Assembly (NCBI GenBank): GCA_035541215.1
Contig: DATKNV010000142.1
Span: forward strand, 1-61,805
Reading direction: 5' to 3'
From: DASZHJ01 sp035541215
GTDB taxonomy: Bacteria; Pseudomonadota; Alphaproteobacteria; ATCC43930; CGMCC-115725
Length of the DNA stretch: 61,805 nt
This document shows, in pieces, positions 51,478-59,794 of this stretch. Under the pieces are notes generated by a model, which searched no databases, was not told the DNA's origin, and saw only the letters and a list, made by a program, of their open reading frames with translations. How positions within the stretch are numbered: the stretch's first letter is position 1; each line of letters opens with the position of its first letter. The translations under genes were made by a program, and so were the position numbers.

Positions 51478-53433
51478 ATGAAAGACCTCGTCGCCTCCCG
51501 CCGCGCCCGCGCGCTCCTGAGCCTCGTCTCGGCCGCCGTCATCTTCGTCTCCGTGAACGTGATCGCGCAGAAGCTGCTGATCGCCTCCCGCATCGACCTC
51601 ACCTCCGGCGGCATCTACACGCTCGCCGACGGCACGAAGCGGACGCTCGCGGAGATCCAGGAGCCCGTGACGGTGCGCTTCTACTTCTCGCGCCGGCTCG
51701 GCGACGAGATTCCCTCCTACGGCATCTACGGCCAGCGCGTGCGCGAGACGCTGCAGGAATACGCCGCCCTCGCTCGCGGCAAGATCGACCTGCAGATCAT
51801 CGACCCCGAGCCCTTCTCGCCCGAGGAGGACCGCGCGGTGGCGCAGGGCCTGCAGGGCGTGCCGATCGACCAAGGCGGCGAGAAGGTCTATTTCGGCCTC
51901 GTCGCCAGCAACACCACCGACGACCAGGCGCTCATCCCCTTCTTCCAGACCGAGCGCGAGCGCTTCCTCGAATACGACCTCACCAAGGCGATCCGCTCGG
52001 TGGCGGCGCCGAAGAAGACCGTGGTGGGACTGGTGACGGCGCTGCCGCTCGAGGGCGATTTCGCCGCGGCGCTCATGGGCCAGCCGCTGAAGCCCTATGC
52101 GATCGTGACCCAGCTCCGCCAGCTCTACGAGCTCAGGAGCCTCGGCACCGATTTCGACAAGGTCGAAGACGGCGTCGACGTCCTCATGATCGTGCAGCCG
52201 CAGAGCCTCCCGGACAAGACGCTCTACGCCATCGACCAGTTCGTGCTCGGCGGCGGCCGAGCGCTCGTCTTCGTCGACCCCTATTCCGAGACGCAGCTCC
52301 TGCATCCCACGCGCTTCAACCCGCCGGGCGGACCGACCTCGAGCAATCTCGAGCCCCTCCTCAAGGCCTGGGGCGTGACGATGCGGCCCAAGGTGGTCGC
52401 GGGCGATCTCTCCGCCGCGCGCAAGGTGAGCGCCGGCCGCGGCAGCCGGCCCATCGCAGCCGATTACGTCGCCTGGCTCGGGCTCAAGCCCGATGCCCTC
52501 AACCGCGACGAGCTCGTCACCGGCGACATCGATCGCATCAACATGGCGACCTCGGGCATCCTCGACCCCGTCAAGGACGCCAAGACGACCTTCGTCCCGC
52601 TGATCCAGACCTCGGAGAAATCCGAGGAAATCCCGGTCGAGAAGATCGAGGGGATGCCGGACGTCGTGGGTCTCCTCGACGGCTTCAAGTCGACGGGCCA
52701 GCGCCTCACGCTCGCTGCGCGCATCACCGGCCCCGCGAGCACCGCCTATCCCGACGGGCCGCCCAAGCCCAAGGAGCAAAAGCCCGAGGAGCAGAAGCCC
52801 GACGAGCAGAAGCCCGAGCAGAAGCCGGCCGAGTCCGACAAGCCCGCCCCCGAGCAGATCAAGGAGGCGAAGCAGCCGATCAACGTGATCGTCGTCGCCG
52901 ATACCGACATCCTCGACGACCGCTTCTGGGCGCAGGTGCAGGATTTCTTCGGCGAGCAGGTGATCGTGCCGAGCGCGGGGAACGGCGATTTCGTCGCCAA
53001 CGCCGTCGAGGTGCTCGCGGGCGGCAACGACCTCATCAGCCTGCGCAGCCGCGGCACCGCGCAGCGCCCCTTCACGCGCGTCGAGGCGATCCAGAGCGCG
53101 GCCGAGGCGAGCTACCGCGCCAAGGAGAAGGAGCTCGAGGACAAGCTCAAGGAGACCGAGAGCAAGATCAGGGACATCCAGCAGAACAAGGGCGGCGGCG
53201 TCAGCCTCACCGCCGAGCAGACCCAGGCGATCGACAGCTTCCGCGCGGAGATGCTGCGCACGCGCGCGCAGCTCCGCGAGGTGCAGCGCGCGCTCCGGCA
53301 GGACATCGACCGCCTGAAGACCCGGCTCGAGTTCTTCGACATCGCCTTCGTTCCGGTCCTTGTGGGCATCGTGGCGCTCGTCCTCGGCGCGATCCGGCTG
53401 CGCCGGCGCAGCCGCCCGACGCTCCACGCCTGA
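51478..53433 (+). CDS. GldG-like ABC-associated protein
   Basis: A 651-residue protein with N- and C-terminal transmembrane helices and a large extracytoplasmic domain. It has the GldG/ABC_transp_aux features: LTSGGIYTLADGTKRTLAEIQEPVTVRFYFSRRL and FVLGGGRALVFVDPYSE. A Lys/Pro/Glu repeat linker lies at about 430-460 and a coiled coil at about 540-625. In flavobacteria Gld genes serve gliding; in this group the function is unknown. Confidence 0.9.
   Translation: MKDLVASRRARALLSLVSAAVIFVSVNVIAQKLLIASRIDLTSGGIYTLADGTKRTLAEIQEPVTVRFYFSRRLGDEIPSYGIYGQRVRETLQEYAALARGKIDLQIIDPEPFSPEEDRAVAQGLQGVPIDQGGEKVYFGLVASNTTDDQALIPFFQTERERFLEYDLTKAIRSVAAPKKTVVGLVTALPLEGDFAAALMGQPLKPYAIVTQLRQLYELRSLGTDFDKVEDGVDVLMIVQPQSLPDKTLYAIDQFVLGGGRALVFVDPYSETQLLHPTRFNPPGGPTSSNLEPLLKAWGVTMRPKVVAGDLSAARKVSAGRGSRPIAADYVAWLGLKPDALNRDELVTGDIDRINMATSGILDPVKDAKTTFVPLIQTSEKSEEIPVEKIEGMPDVVGLLDGFKSTGQRLTLAARITGPASTAYPDGPPKPKEQKPEEQKPDEQKPEQKPAESDKPAPEQIKEAKQPINVIVVADTDILDDRFWAQVQDFFGEQVIVPSAGNGDFVANAVEVLAGGNDLISLRSRGTAQRPFTRVEAIQSAAEASYRAKEKELEDKLKETESKIRDIQQNKGGGVSLTAEQTQAIDSFRAEMLRTRAQLREVQRALRQDIDRLKTRLEFFDIAFVPVLVGIVALVLGAIRLRRRSRPTLHA
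52765..52821 (+). repeat. 15-bp tandem repeat coding for KPxEQ
   Basis: Three full 15-bp units (AAGCCC-RASGAGCAR pattern) and one 12-bp unit encode KPKEQ, KPEEQ, KPDEQ and KPEQ in the GldG-like linker. It could vary in length by slippage. Confidence 0.8.
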
Positions 53434-53452
53434 GCCGCCGGGAGAGACGCCC

Positions 53453-54547
53453 ATGCAAAAGAAGCGACTGTTCCTGTTGATGATCGCCGCGGTCCTCTCC
53501 GCGATCGCCGCGGCCGCGGTCTCCTTCACCGGAGGCGGCCAGCGCGCCAATCCCCTCGCGGGGCGGCCGGTGCTGCCGCAGGTGAAGGCCGATCCCAATG
53601 CCGTCGCGAAGGTGATCCTGACCGGGCCCAAGGGCGTCATCACCTTGAGCCGTAGCGAGAGCGGCTGGACCGTCGGCGAGAAGAGCGGCTATCCCGCCGA
53701 TCCCCTCAAGACACGCAGGCTCCTGCTGGGCCTCGCGGAGATCACCTACGTCGAGCCCAAGACGGCGCTTCCCGCGCTCTACTCGCGGCTCGACCTCGAC
53801 GATCCCGGCAAGGACAAGAGCCAGGCGATCCTGCTCGAGGCCGACGACGCCAAGGGCACCGTGCTCGGCAAGCTCGTCGTGGGCAAGCGGCGCATCGACG
53901 AGCTCGGCGGCGGCAACGACGGCGTCTATTTCCGCCTCCAGGGCCAGGCACAGTCCTGGCTCGCCAAGGGCACGCTCGATCTCGACGGCGACGTCCTGCA
54001 ATGGCTCGACCGGCGCTTCGTCGACATTGCCGACGCGCGCATCAAGCAAGTGACGATCCAGCAGCCCGACGGCGCCAAGATCGTCATCGCCCGCGAGAAG
54101 GCCGAGGATAAATTCGCCCTCAAGGACCTGCCGGCCGGTCGCAAGCTCAAGAGCGACACCGTCCTGGTCGAGCCCGCGGGCGCCTTGCAGGGCTTCGATC
54201 TCACGGACGTGAAGCGCGCGGAGGAGAAGCCTTTCCCCAAGGACGGCGTCGCGGTCGCGACCTACGAGACCTTCGACGGCCTCACGATCCGCGTCGAGCT
54301 CATGAAGCAAGGCGAGGAAGCCTGGATCAAGCTCGCGGCGCAAGCCGGCGACGACGAGAAGATCAAGGCCGAGGCGGAGGGTCTCAACAAGCGCTGGTCG
54401 GGCTGGGTCTACGGCATCGGCTCCTCCAAGGGGACGGCGCTCGCGACCAAGCTCGAGGATGTCTTGGAGCCGAAGGCCGCGCCTGCGCCCGCTCCGGGCG
54501 CTCCCGCGCCGGGGACGCCCGCCCCGGCCCAGAGCCCGAAGCCCTGA
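53453..54547 (+). CDS. DUF4340 domain protein
   Basis: A 364-residue protein with an N-terminal membrane anchor and a DUF4340-type body (VILTGPKGVITLSRSESGWTVGEKSGYPADPLKTRRLLLGLAEI). It ends in a Pro/Ala-rich tail. DUF4340 genes regularly follow GldG-like genes, so it is probably part of the same machine. Confidence 0.88.
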   Translation: MQKKRLFLLMIAAVLSAIAAAAVSFTGGGQRANPLAGRPVLPQVKADPNAVAKVILTGPKGVITLSRSESGWTVGEKSGYPADPLKTRRLLLGLAEITYVEPKTALPALYSRLDLDDPGKDKSQAILLEADDAKGTVLGKLVVGKRRIDELGGGNDGVYFRLQGQAQSWLAKGTLDLDGDVLQWLDRRFVDIADARIKQVTIQQPDGAKIVIAREKAEDKFALKDLPAGRKLKSDTVLVEPAGALQGFDLTDVKRAEEKPFPKDGVAVATYETFDGLTIRVELMKQGEEAWIKLAAQAGDDEKIKAEAEGLNKRWSGWVYGIGSSKGTALATKLEDVLEPKAAPAPAPGAPAPGTPAPAQSPKP

Positions 54548-54555
54548 TAGGGCAC

Positions 54556-54768
54556 GTGAGCGAGCGCTCGCCCGTCTCGCCCTGCGCCAGCGTCTGCGCG
54601 CTCGACCCCGCGACCGGTCTCTGCCGCGGCTGCTTCAGGACGATCGAGGAAATCGCGCAATGGCCCACGCTCTCGCCCGAGGGGAAGCGGCGCATCCTCG
54701 CGGCGGTCGACGAGCGGCGCGCGGGTCTGCAAGGGGGGCATGCGCCGGGCGCACCGCGCGAGGGTTGA
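54556..54768 (+). CDS. DUF1289 small Cys-rich protein
   Basis: A 70-residue protein with a GTG start and the DUF1289 pattern CASVCALDPATGLCRGCFRTIEEIAQW, whose four Cys may bind a metal. Function unknown. It lies eight bases after the DUF4340 gene. Confidence 0.85.
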   Translation: MSERSPVSPCASVCALDPATGLCRGCFRTIEEIAQWPTLSPEGKRRILAAVDERRAGLQGGHAPGAPREG

Positions 54769-54837
54769 TAGCGCGGCCGCGCGGCCCAATCTTGCCGGGG
54801 CGGCGTCATTTCCGCCTTCCCGTAGAAAGGATCGTCC

Positions 54838-55692
54838 ATGAGCGCCTCGCTCTCGCCTCCCCCCGGCACGGAGCGGCCGGTCGCGCGACTCATCCGCGGC
54901 ATGCCCGCGAGCGACGGTGCCGGCGTACGTCTCAACCGCGTGATCGGACAACCCGCGCTCTCGGAGCTCGATCCCTTCCTGCTGCTGGACGAGTTCCGCT
55001 CCGACGATCCCGGCGACTACATCGCGGGCTTCCCGGACCATCCGCATCGCGGCTTCGAGACCGTGACCTATTTGATCGCGGGCCGCATGCGGCATGCGGA
55101 CAACAAGGGACATGCGGGGCTCCTCGGCCCTGGCAGCGTGCAGTGGATGACCGCCGGCCGCGGCATCGTCCACTCGGAGATGCCGGAGCAGGAGAACGGC
55201 CTGCTGCAGGGCTTTCAGCTCTGGGTAAACCTGCCCGCGAAGAGCAAGATGACGGCGCCGCGCTACCAGGAGATCGCAGCCAGCGGCATTCCCGAGGTGG
55301 CACTCGAGGATGGCGTCCGCGCGCGCGTCATCGCCGGAAGCTTCGCCGGCGCTCGCGGCCCGATCGACGCGGCGGAGACCGCGCCCCTCTATCTCGACCT
55401 CTCGCTGCCGCGCGGCGGCGCCGTCAGGGTGCCCGTGCCCGCGGCCCACAACGCCTTCGCTTACGTCTTCGAGGGTACCGCCGAGATCGGCGGCACCGCG
55501 GTCCCGGCCTCGGCGCTCGCGGTGCTCGGCCCGGGCGATAGCGCCGCGATCCGCGCCGGCGCGGAAACGCGGCTGCTGCTCGTGGCGGGCAAGCCGCTCG
55601 CCGAGCCCGTCGCGCGCTACGGTCCCTTCGTCATGAACACGGAGGCGGAGATCCGCCAGGCTATCCGCGACTTCCAGAGCGGGCGTTTCTGA
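54838..55692 (+). CDS. Pirin family protein
   Basis: A 284-residue two-domain cupin. The pirin metal site is clear: FPDHPHRGFETVTYLIAGRMRHADNKGH and the Glu in GIVHSEMPEQ. Bacterial pirins have been linked to quercetinase-like or regulatory roles. Length is normal. Confidence 0.95.
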   Translation: MSASLSPPPGTERPVARLIRGMPASDGAGVRLNRVIGQPALSELDPFLLLDEFRSDDPGDYIAGFPDHPHRGFETVTYLIAGRMRHADNKGHAGLLGPGSVQWMTAGRGIVHSEMPEQENGLLQGFQLWVNLPAKSKMTAPRYQEIAASGIPEVALEDGVRARVIAGSFAGARGPIDAAETAPLYLDLSLPRGGAVRVPVPAAHNAFAYVFEGTAEIGGTAVPASALAVLGPGDSAAIRAGAETRLLLVAGKPLAEPVARYGPFVMNTEAEIRQAIRDFQSGRF

Positions 55693-55718
55693 GCCTGCGG
55701 CGAAGCCGCGAGAAAGCG

Positions 55719-55982
55719 CTACTCCGGCTTCGGATAGGTTCCGGTGTAGCCGGTGACGCGGGAGGGCTGGGTCTCGGTGAAGCAGTCGACCGTCGCGAGC
55801 GTGCGATAGCAGTACTGCGCAGGAACCGCGGGTGGCGGGGCGTTGGCGGCGGCGGCGCCGGGCTCGGTCGCCTTCCAGCGGCTCTGGGGCGCAGCGAATT
55901 CCGCGCGATCCTGCCAGGCATTGCAGGCAGAAAGCCCGGCGAGCAGGACGAGGAGCGGGAGCGGGCGGCGCGGCTGGAGCAT
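55719..55982 (-). CDS. Small lipoprotein
   Basis: An 87-residue protein with signal peptide and lipobox LSAC. The mature part is Ala/Pro-rich with two Cys in QYCYRTLATVDCFTETQP. Many alphaproteobacteria carry a lipoprotein with this YCYRTLGxVDCF pattern. It diverges from the next lipoprotein gene. Confidence 0.75.
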   Translation of the reverse strand: MLQPRRPLPLLVLLAGLSACNAWQDRAEFAAPQSRWKATEPGAAAANAPPPAVPAQYCYRTLATVDCFTETQPSRVTGYTGTYPKPE

Positions 55983-56082
55983 GGTCGGGACGATCCGGTA
56001 CGATCGGGGTTGCGCGAGGGGATTCCGCAGCCGATATCTAAGACCTCTTTGGGTTAATCTTCCGTTGCCGCCGGAGACGCAG

Positions 56083-56400
56083 ATGAGACGGCCCCTGTTG
56101 CTCCTCCTGCTCGCGGGCCTCGCGGCCTGCTCCGGCGCGCCGCAATGGACCAGATCCGGCGCGAGCCCCGAGACCGCGCGGGAGGACCTCCGGGAATGCG
56201 TGGCCGAGGCGCAATCCATGACCCGTCAGGACGAGAACATCGATGCCGACATCATGGCGACCCGCAGCCAGGACTGGCAGCGCACCGGCACGCTCGGCGC
56301 CAAGCGCGAGACCCTCGCCCTGCAGAACCGGGGACGAGGCGAGGACATCGTCGGGCTCTGCATGCGCGGCAAGGGATATCTGCCGGCGGAATCGCCATAA
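56083..56400 (+). CDS. Small lipoprotein
   Basis: A 105-residue protein with lipobox LAAC and two further Cys (LRECVAEA, GLCMRGKGY). It ends with the GLCMRGKGYxP pattern seen in small outer-membrane lipoproteins. Function unknown. ATG at 56083 has GGAG upstream. Confidence 0.75.
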   Translation: MRRPLLLLLLAGLAACSGAPQWTRSGASPETAREDLRECVAEAQSMTRQDENIDADIMATRSQDWQRTGTLGAKRETLALQNRGRGEDIVGLCMRGKGYLPAESP

Positions 56401-56509
56401 GCGCGGGAAATGGTGGATGCTTCTTAACTCTTTGGCACCGCTATGCAGAAATGCCGGGGATTCGATACTATCCCCGCTGGCTGTGGGGACGAACTAGCCG
56501 AGGGCATGG

Positions 56510-57676
56510 ATGCAACGCCGAGACCGAGAGCGCGATCACGCCGAGCGCGATCTGCTCGAGCGCGAGGCGCGGCTCCGCTCGATCCTGGAGACGGTGCCGG
56601 ATGCGCTCATCATCATCGACGAGCGCGGTAGGATCGAATCCTTCAGCAGCTCCGCCGAGCGGCTCTTCGGCTATTCCGAGCGCGAGATCGCGGGCCAGAA
56701 CGTCCGCATCCTGATGCCGGAGCCTTACGGCTCCGCGCACGACGGCTACCTCGAGCGCTATCTCACGACCGGCGAGCGCCGGATCATCGGGATCGGCCGC
56801 GTGGTGGTTGGACGGCGCCGGGACGGCTCGACCTTCCCCATGGAGCTCGCGGTGGGCGAGGTCCGCACCGAGCAGGGCCGGCGGTTCACGGGCTTCGTGC
56901 GCGATCTGACCGAGCGGCACCGGACCGAGCGCCGCCTCCAGGACCTGCAGTCGGAGCTGATGCACGTCTCGCGCCTCTCGGCGATGGGGCAGATGGGAGC
57001 GGCGCTCGCGCACGAGCTCAACCAGCCGCTCACGGCCATCATCAACTACGTCCAAGCCGCGCGGCGCATGAGCGAGGCGAGCGGCGAGCCGCTTCCGCCG
57101 CGCATCGCCGACGTCCTCGACAAGACCGCGCAGCAGGCAGCGCGCGCGGGCCAGATCATCCGCCGCCTGCGGCAGTTCGTCGAGAAAGGCTCGACCGAGC
57201 ATCGCGCGGAGGACATCAACAAGGTCGTCGAGGAGGCGAGCGCGCTCGCACTCGTCGGCGCCAAGGAGATCGGCATCCGCGTCTCGCTGATGCTCGCGGC
57301 CGCTCTGCCGCCGGTCGCGATCGACAAGATCCAGATCCAGCAGGTCATGCTGAACCTCATGCGCAACGCCGTCGAGGCGATGGCGGAGAGCCCCGAGCGC
57401 CGGCTGATCGTCGTCACCGAGCGCGGCGAGGAGGGCATGGTCGCGGTCACCGTGCGCGACACCGGCCCCGGACTCTCCGAAGCGGTGCGGCGCCAGCTCT
57501 TCCAGCCCTTCGTCACGACCAAGGAGAAGGGCATGGGGATCGGCCTCTCGATCTGCCGCTCGATCGTCGAGGCGCATGGCGGCCGCATCCTCGCGGAGCC
57601 GAGCCATCCCAGCGGCACGCGCTTCCTCTTCACGCTCCCGATCGCGACCGATCCGGAAGACGCCGATGCCCGATAG
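56510..57676 (+). CDS. fixL: Oxygen-sensing histidine kinase FixL
   Basis: A 388-residue soluble kinase. After a short charged helix, one heme PAS domain (about 22-135) shows MPEPYGSAHDGYLERY and RIIGIGRVVVGRRRDGSTFPME. His77 and Arg97 have the same 20-residue spacing as the heme ligand His200 and the switch Arg220 of Bradyrhizobium FixL. The kinase part has phospho-acceptor His168 (ALAHELNQPL), and ATP-binding N and G boxes (NLMRNAVEAM, DTGPGLS, GMGIGLSICRSI). No membrane segment is seen, so it is cytoplasmic. It overlaps fixJ by 11 bp. Confidence 0.93.
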   Translation: MQRRDRERDHAERDLLEREARLRSILETVPDALIIIDERGRIESFSSSAERLFGYSEREIAGQNVRILMPEPYGSAHDGYLERYLTTGERRIIGIGRVVVGRRRDGSTFPMELAVGEVRTEQGRRFTGFVRDLTERHRTERRLQDLQSELMHVSRLSAMGQMGAALAHELNQPLTAIINYVQAARRMSEASGEPLPPRIADVLDKTAQQAARAGQIIRRLRQFVEKGSTEHRAEDINKVVEEASALALVGAKEIGIRVSLMLAAALPPVAIDKIQIQQVMLNLMRNAVEAMAESPERRLIVVTERGEEGMVAVTVRDTGPGLSEAVRRQLFQPFVTTKEKGMGIGLSICRSIVEAHGGRILAEPSHPSGTRFLFTLPIATDPEDADAR

Positions 57677-58292
57677 AGCGACCGTCTCGATCGTCGACGA
57701 CGACGAGGCGATCCGGGATTCGCTCTCGACTCTACTGGAATCGAGCGGCTTCAAGGCCTCCTCCTACCCCTCCGCCGAGGCGTTCCTCGCCGCGCCCGCG
57801 GCCGGCGCCGGCTGCGTCCTCGTCGACGTGCGCATGCCCGGCATGGGCGGGATCGAGCTCGAGGAGGAATTGGCGCGCCGCGGGAGCCGGGTTCCCGTCA
57901 TCGTCATGACGGGCCATGCCGACGTGGCGCTCGCCGTTCGCGCCATGAAGGCGGGCGCCGTCGATTTCGTCGAGAAGCCGTTCGACGAGCCGGCGCTCCT
58001 CGCGGCCATCCGCCGCGCCTGCGACCTGGGCCGCGAGGCCGCGCGGGCGGCGGCGGCCGAGACCGCGATCGACGAGCGCCTGGCGCTCCTCACGCCCCGC
58101 GAGCGCGAAGTGCTCGACGCCCTTGTTGCGGGCAAGCCGAACAAGATCATCGCCTACGAGCTCGCCATCAGCCCGCGGACGGTGGAAATCCACCGCTCGC
58201 GCGTCATGGAAAAAATGCAGGCGCGCACTCTCTCCGATCTCGTGCGAATGACGCTCGCTGCCTCTGCGCGCGGCAAAGGCGGGGAAGGTTAA
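57666..58292 (+). CDS. fixJ: Response regulator FixJ
   Basis: A 208-residue regulator: receiver domain with Asp11/Asp12 and phospho-acceptor Asp54 (VLVDVRMPGMGG), Lys in VEKPFDE, then a LuxR-type HTH (LTPREREVLDALVAGKPNKIIAYELAISPRTVEIHRSRVMEKM). It should be phosphorylated by FixL at low oxygen and activate fixK-like promoters. Confidence 0.93.
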   Translation: MPDRATVSIVDDDEAIRDSLSTLLESSGFKASSYPSAEAFLAAPAAGAGCVLVDVRMPGMGGIELEEELARRGSRVPVIVMTGHADVALAVRAMKAGAVDFVEKPFDEPALLAAIRRACDLGREAARAAAAETAIDERLALLTPREREVLDALVAGKPNKIIAYELAISPRTVEIHRSRVMEKMQARTLSDLVRMTLAASARGKGGEG

Positions 58293-58407
58293 CCCCTCCC
58301 ATAAGGACTATTGCGTATCCCGCGCATCGCCCAATTCACCTATGTTGTGGGCAGACCGGCCGACAGACGCCGGACTGGGGGTACATTTGGACTCGGCGAG
58401 CGGCTTG

Positions 58408-58791
58408 ATGATTTACGTGGTGGACGACGACGACGCGGTGCGGGATTCGCTGCGCATCCTGCTGGAATCGCACGGCATGAACGTTTCGGATTTCGGCTCG
58501 ACCCACGAGTTCGTCGCGGGCTACAGGCCCCATCCGCGCGCTTGCCTCATCCTCGACCTCCACCTCCCCGTGGTCGGCGGTCTCGATTTTCTCGCTTCGC
58601 CCGCGGGACAAGCACTCGACATTCCCGTCATCCTCATCACCGGCCGCGGCGACGAGCAGACGCGGGCGCGCGCGACGGAGCTGGGCGCCGCCGCGTTTCT
58701 GGAGAAGCCGATCGAAGACGGCGCGCTCGTCGAGGTGATCGGCGCCACGCTCGAGCGCCGTCCCCCGCGCGGCCTCCGCCAGCATACGTAA
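58408..58791 (+). CDS. Receiver-only response regulator
   Basis: A 127-residue single receiver domain: acidic pocket VVDDDD, phospho-acceptor Asp50 (LILDLHLP), ITGRG, and Lys in FLEKPI. No output domain follows. Its first half is close to FixJ receivers (AVRDSLRILLESHG). It may be a phosphate sink or a modulator of FixL. TTG at 58387, with GGGGG ahead, is an alternative start. Confidence 0.88.
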   Translation: MIYVVDDDDAVRDSLRILLESHGMNVSDFGSTHEFVAGYRPHPRACLILDLHLPVVGGLDFLASPAGQALDIPVILITGRGDEQTRARATELGAAAFLEKPIEDGALVEVIGATLERRPPRGLRQHT

Positions 58792-58794
58792 ATC

Positions 58795-58818
58795 TACCTA
58801 CGTAAGAACCCGTAGGTA
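58795..58818. promoter_or_regulatory. Dyad before the fixK-like gene, candidate FixJ site
   Basis: TACCTACG and CGTAGGTA form a perfect 8-bp inverted repeat with an 8-bp spacer. A second TACGTA lies at 58785-58790, 14 bp upstream of the TACGTA at 58799-58804. It lies about 77 bp before the fixK start. FixJ sites in fixK promoters contain related GTA(C/A)GTAG-type half-sites. Confidence 0.55.
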
Positions 58819-58894
58819 TTACTCCGAATTTCGGCGTAGCGGGCGCGGCGGTAGTTTCCTTCCCGACGGCACACCGATGCTACCGGAGGGGAAA

Positions 58895-59587
58895 ATGTAC
58901 GCCAGCCTGCACCAGACCGCCCGCACGAGAAACTCCGCCCCCGCCGGGGCAAACGAGAAATCCGACGGCAGCCTCTCGCGCCTCGACGATTTCGGCATCG
59001 TCGTCACGCTGAAGCGCGACGAGGTGCTCTTCTACGAGGGCGACCGCGCCGGCTGCTACTACAAGGTCGTCACCGGCGCGATCCGGAGCTGCAAGCTCCT
59101 GGCGGACGGACGGCGCCACATCGGCGACTTCTTCCTGCCCGGCGATTTCATCGGGCTCAACGCGCTCGAGACCCACGGCTTCACGGCGGAGGCGGTCGCG
59201 GACGCGAGCCTGGTGCGCTACGAGCGCCGCGACGTCGAGGCGCTGATCCAGCGCGACCCCCGGATCGGCAAGTCGCTCCTCGGCCGGCTCTGCTCCGACC
59301 TCTCGGAGGCGCAGGCGCGCATGCTGCTCCTCGGACGCATGACCGCGCAGGAGCGTCTCGCGAGCTTCCTCTTGCGCATGGCCGCGCGGGGCGCTGGATG
59401 CAGCACGAATCTCGTGGCGCTTCCGATGACCCGCACCGACATCGGCGATTATCTCGGCCTCACCACCGAGACCGTCTGCCGCACCCTCGCCCAGCTCAAG
59501 CATTCCGGCCTCATCGCCGCGCCGAGCCCGCACGAGGTTCGCGTCCTGCGCCGCGAGGCGCTCAGCGAGATGGCGGAAGGCGCCTGA
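58895..59587 (+). CDS. fixK: FixK-like Crp/Fnr family regulator
   Basis: A 230-residue regulator: cyclic-nucleotide-binding-like beta barrel (LKRDEVLFYEGDRAGCYYKVVTGAIRSCKLLADGRR), dimerisation helix, and an HTH_CRP domain (MTRTDIGDYLGLTTETVCRTLAQLKHSGLI). The recognition helix has E-T-V-C-R, matching the E-x2-S/C-R residues that read TTGAT half-sites in FNR and FixK. The N-terminal Cys cluster of FNR is absent, so it should not sense oxygen by an Fe-S cluster. ATG at 58895 has GGAGGGG upstream. Confidence 0.9.
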   Translation: MYASLHQTARTRNSAPAGANEKSDGSLSRLDDFGIVVTLKRDEVLFYEGDRAGCYYKVVTGAIRSCKLLADGRRHIGDFFLPGDFIGLNALETHGFTAEAVADASLVRYERRDVEALIQRDPRIGKSLLGRLCSDLSEAQARMLLLGRMTAQERLASFLLRMAARGAGCSTNLVALPMTRTDIGDYLGLTTETVCRTLAQLKHSGLIAAPSPHEVRVLRREALSEMAEGA

Positions 59588-59654
59588 CCCTGCGCCCCCA
59601 CTTCGGAACTACCCCGCATCCTCATCTCCCTCCCCCGATGGATTGCGGGCAACC

Positions 59655-59690
59655 TGCCCGGTGCCGCCCCCCGGCACCGGGCATTTTTTT
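59655..59690 (+). terminator. Rho-independent terminator after fixK
   Basis: TGCCCGGTGCC pairs perfectly with GGCACCGGGCA (11-bp stem, 7-nt loop), followed by seven T. Confidence 0.92.
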
Positions 59691-59794
59691 GTGCGCGAGG
59701 AAGACGGCGCAGGCACCTTCCCCCATTCGCATGCGATCTTGACGCAGTCGCGGCCTTCGACCTGAATTCAGCCCACTCCATTCGCCACCGGGAA

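Noticed and set aside
49662..53643. Two long open frames opposite the Gld-like operon
   Set aside because: Same antisense effect; the plus-strand genes have Walker motifs, helices and ribosome-binding sites.
55698..55710. Hairpin GCGGC-GAA-GCCGC as terminator after pirin
   Set aside because: Stem is only 5 bp and no T run follows on either strand.
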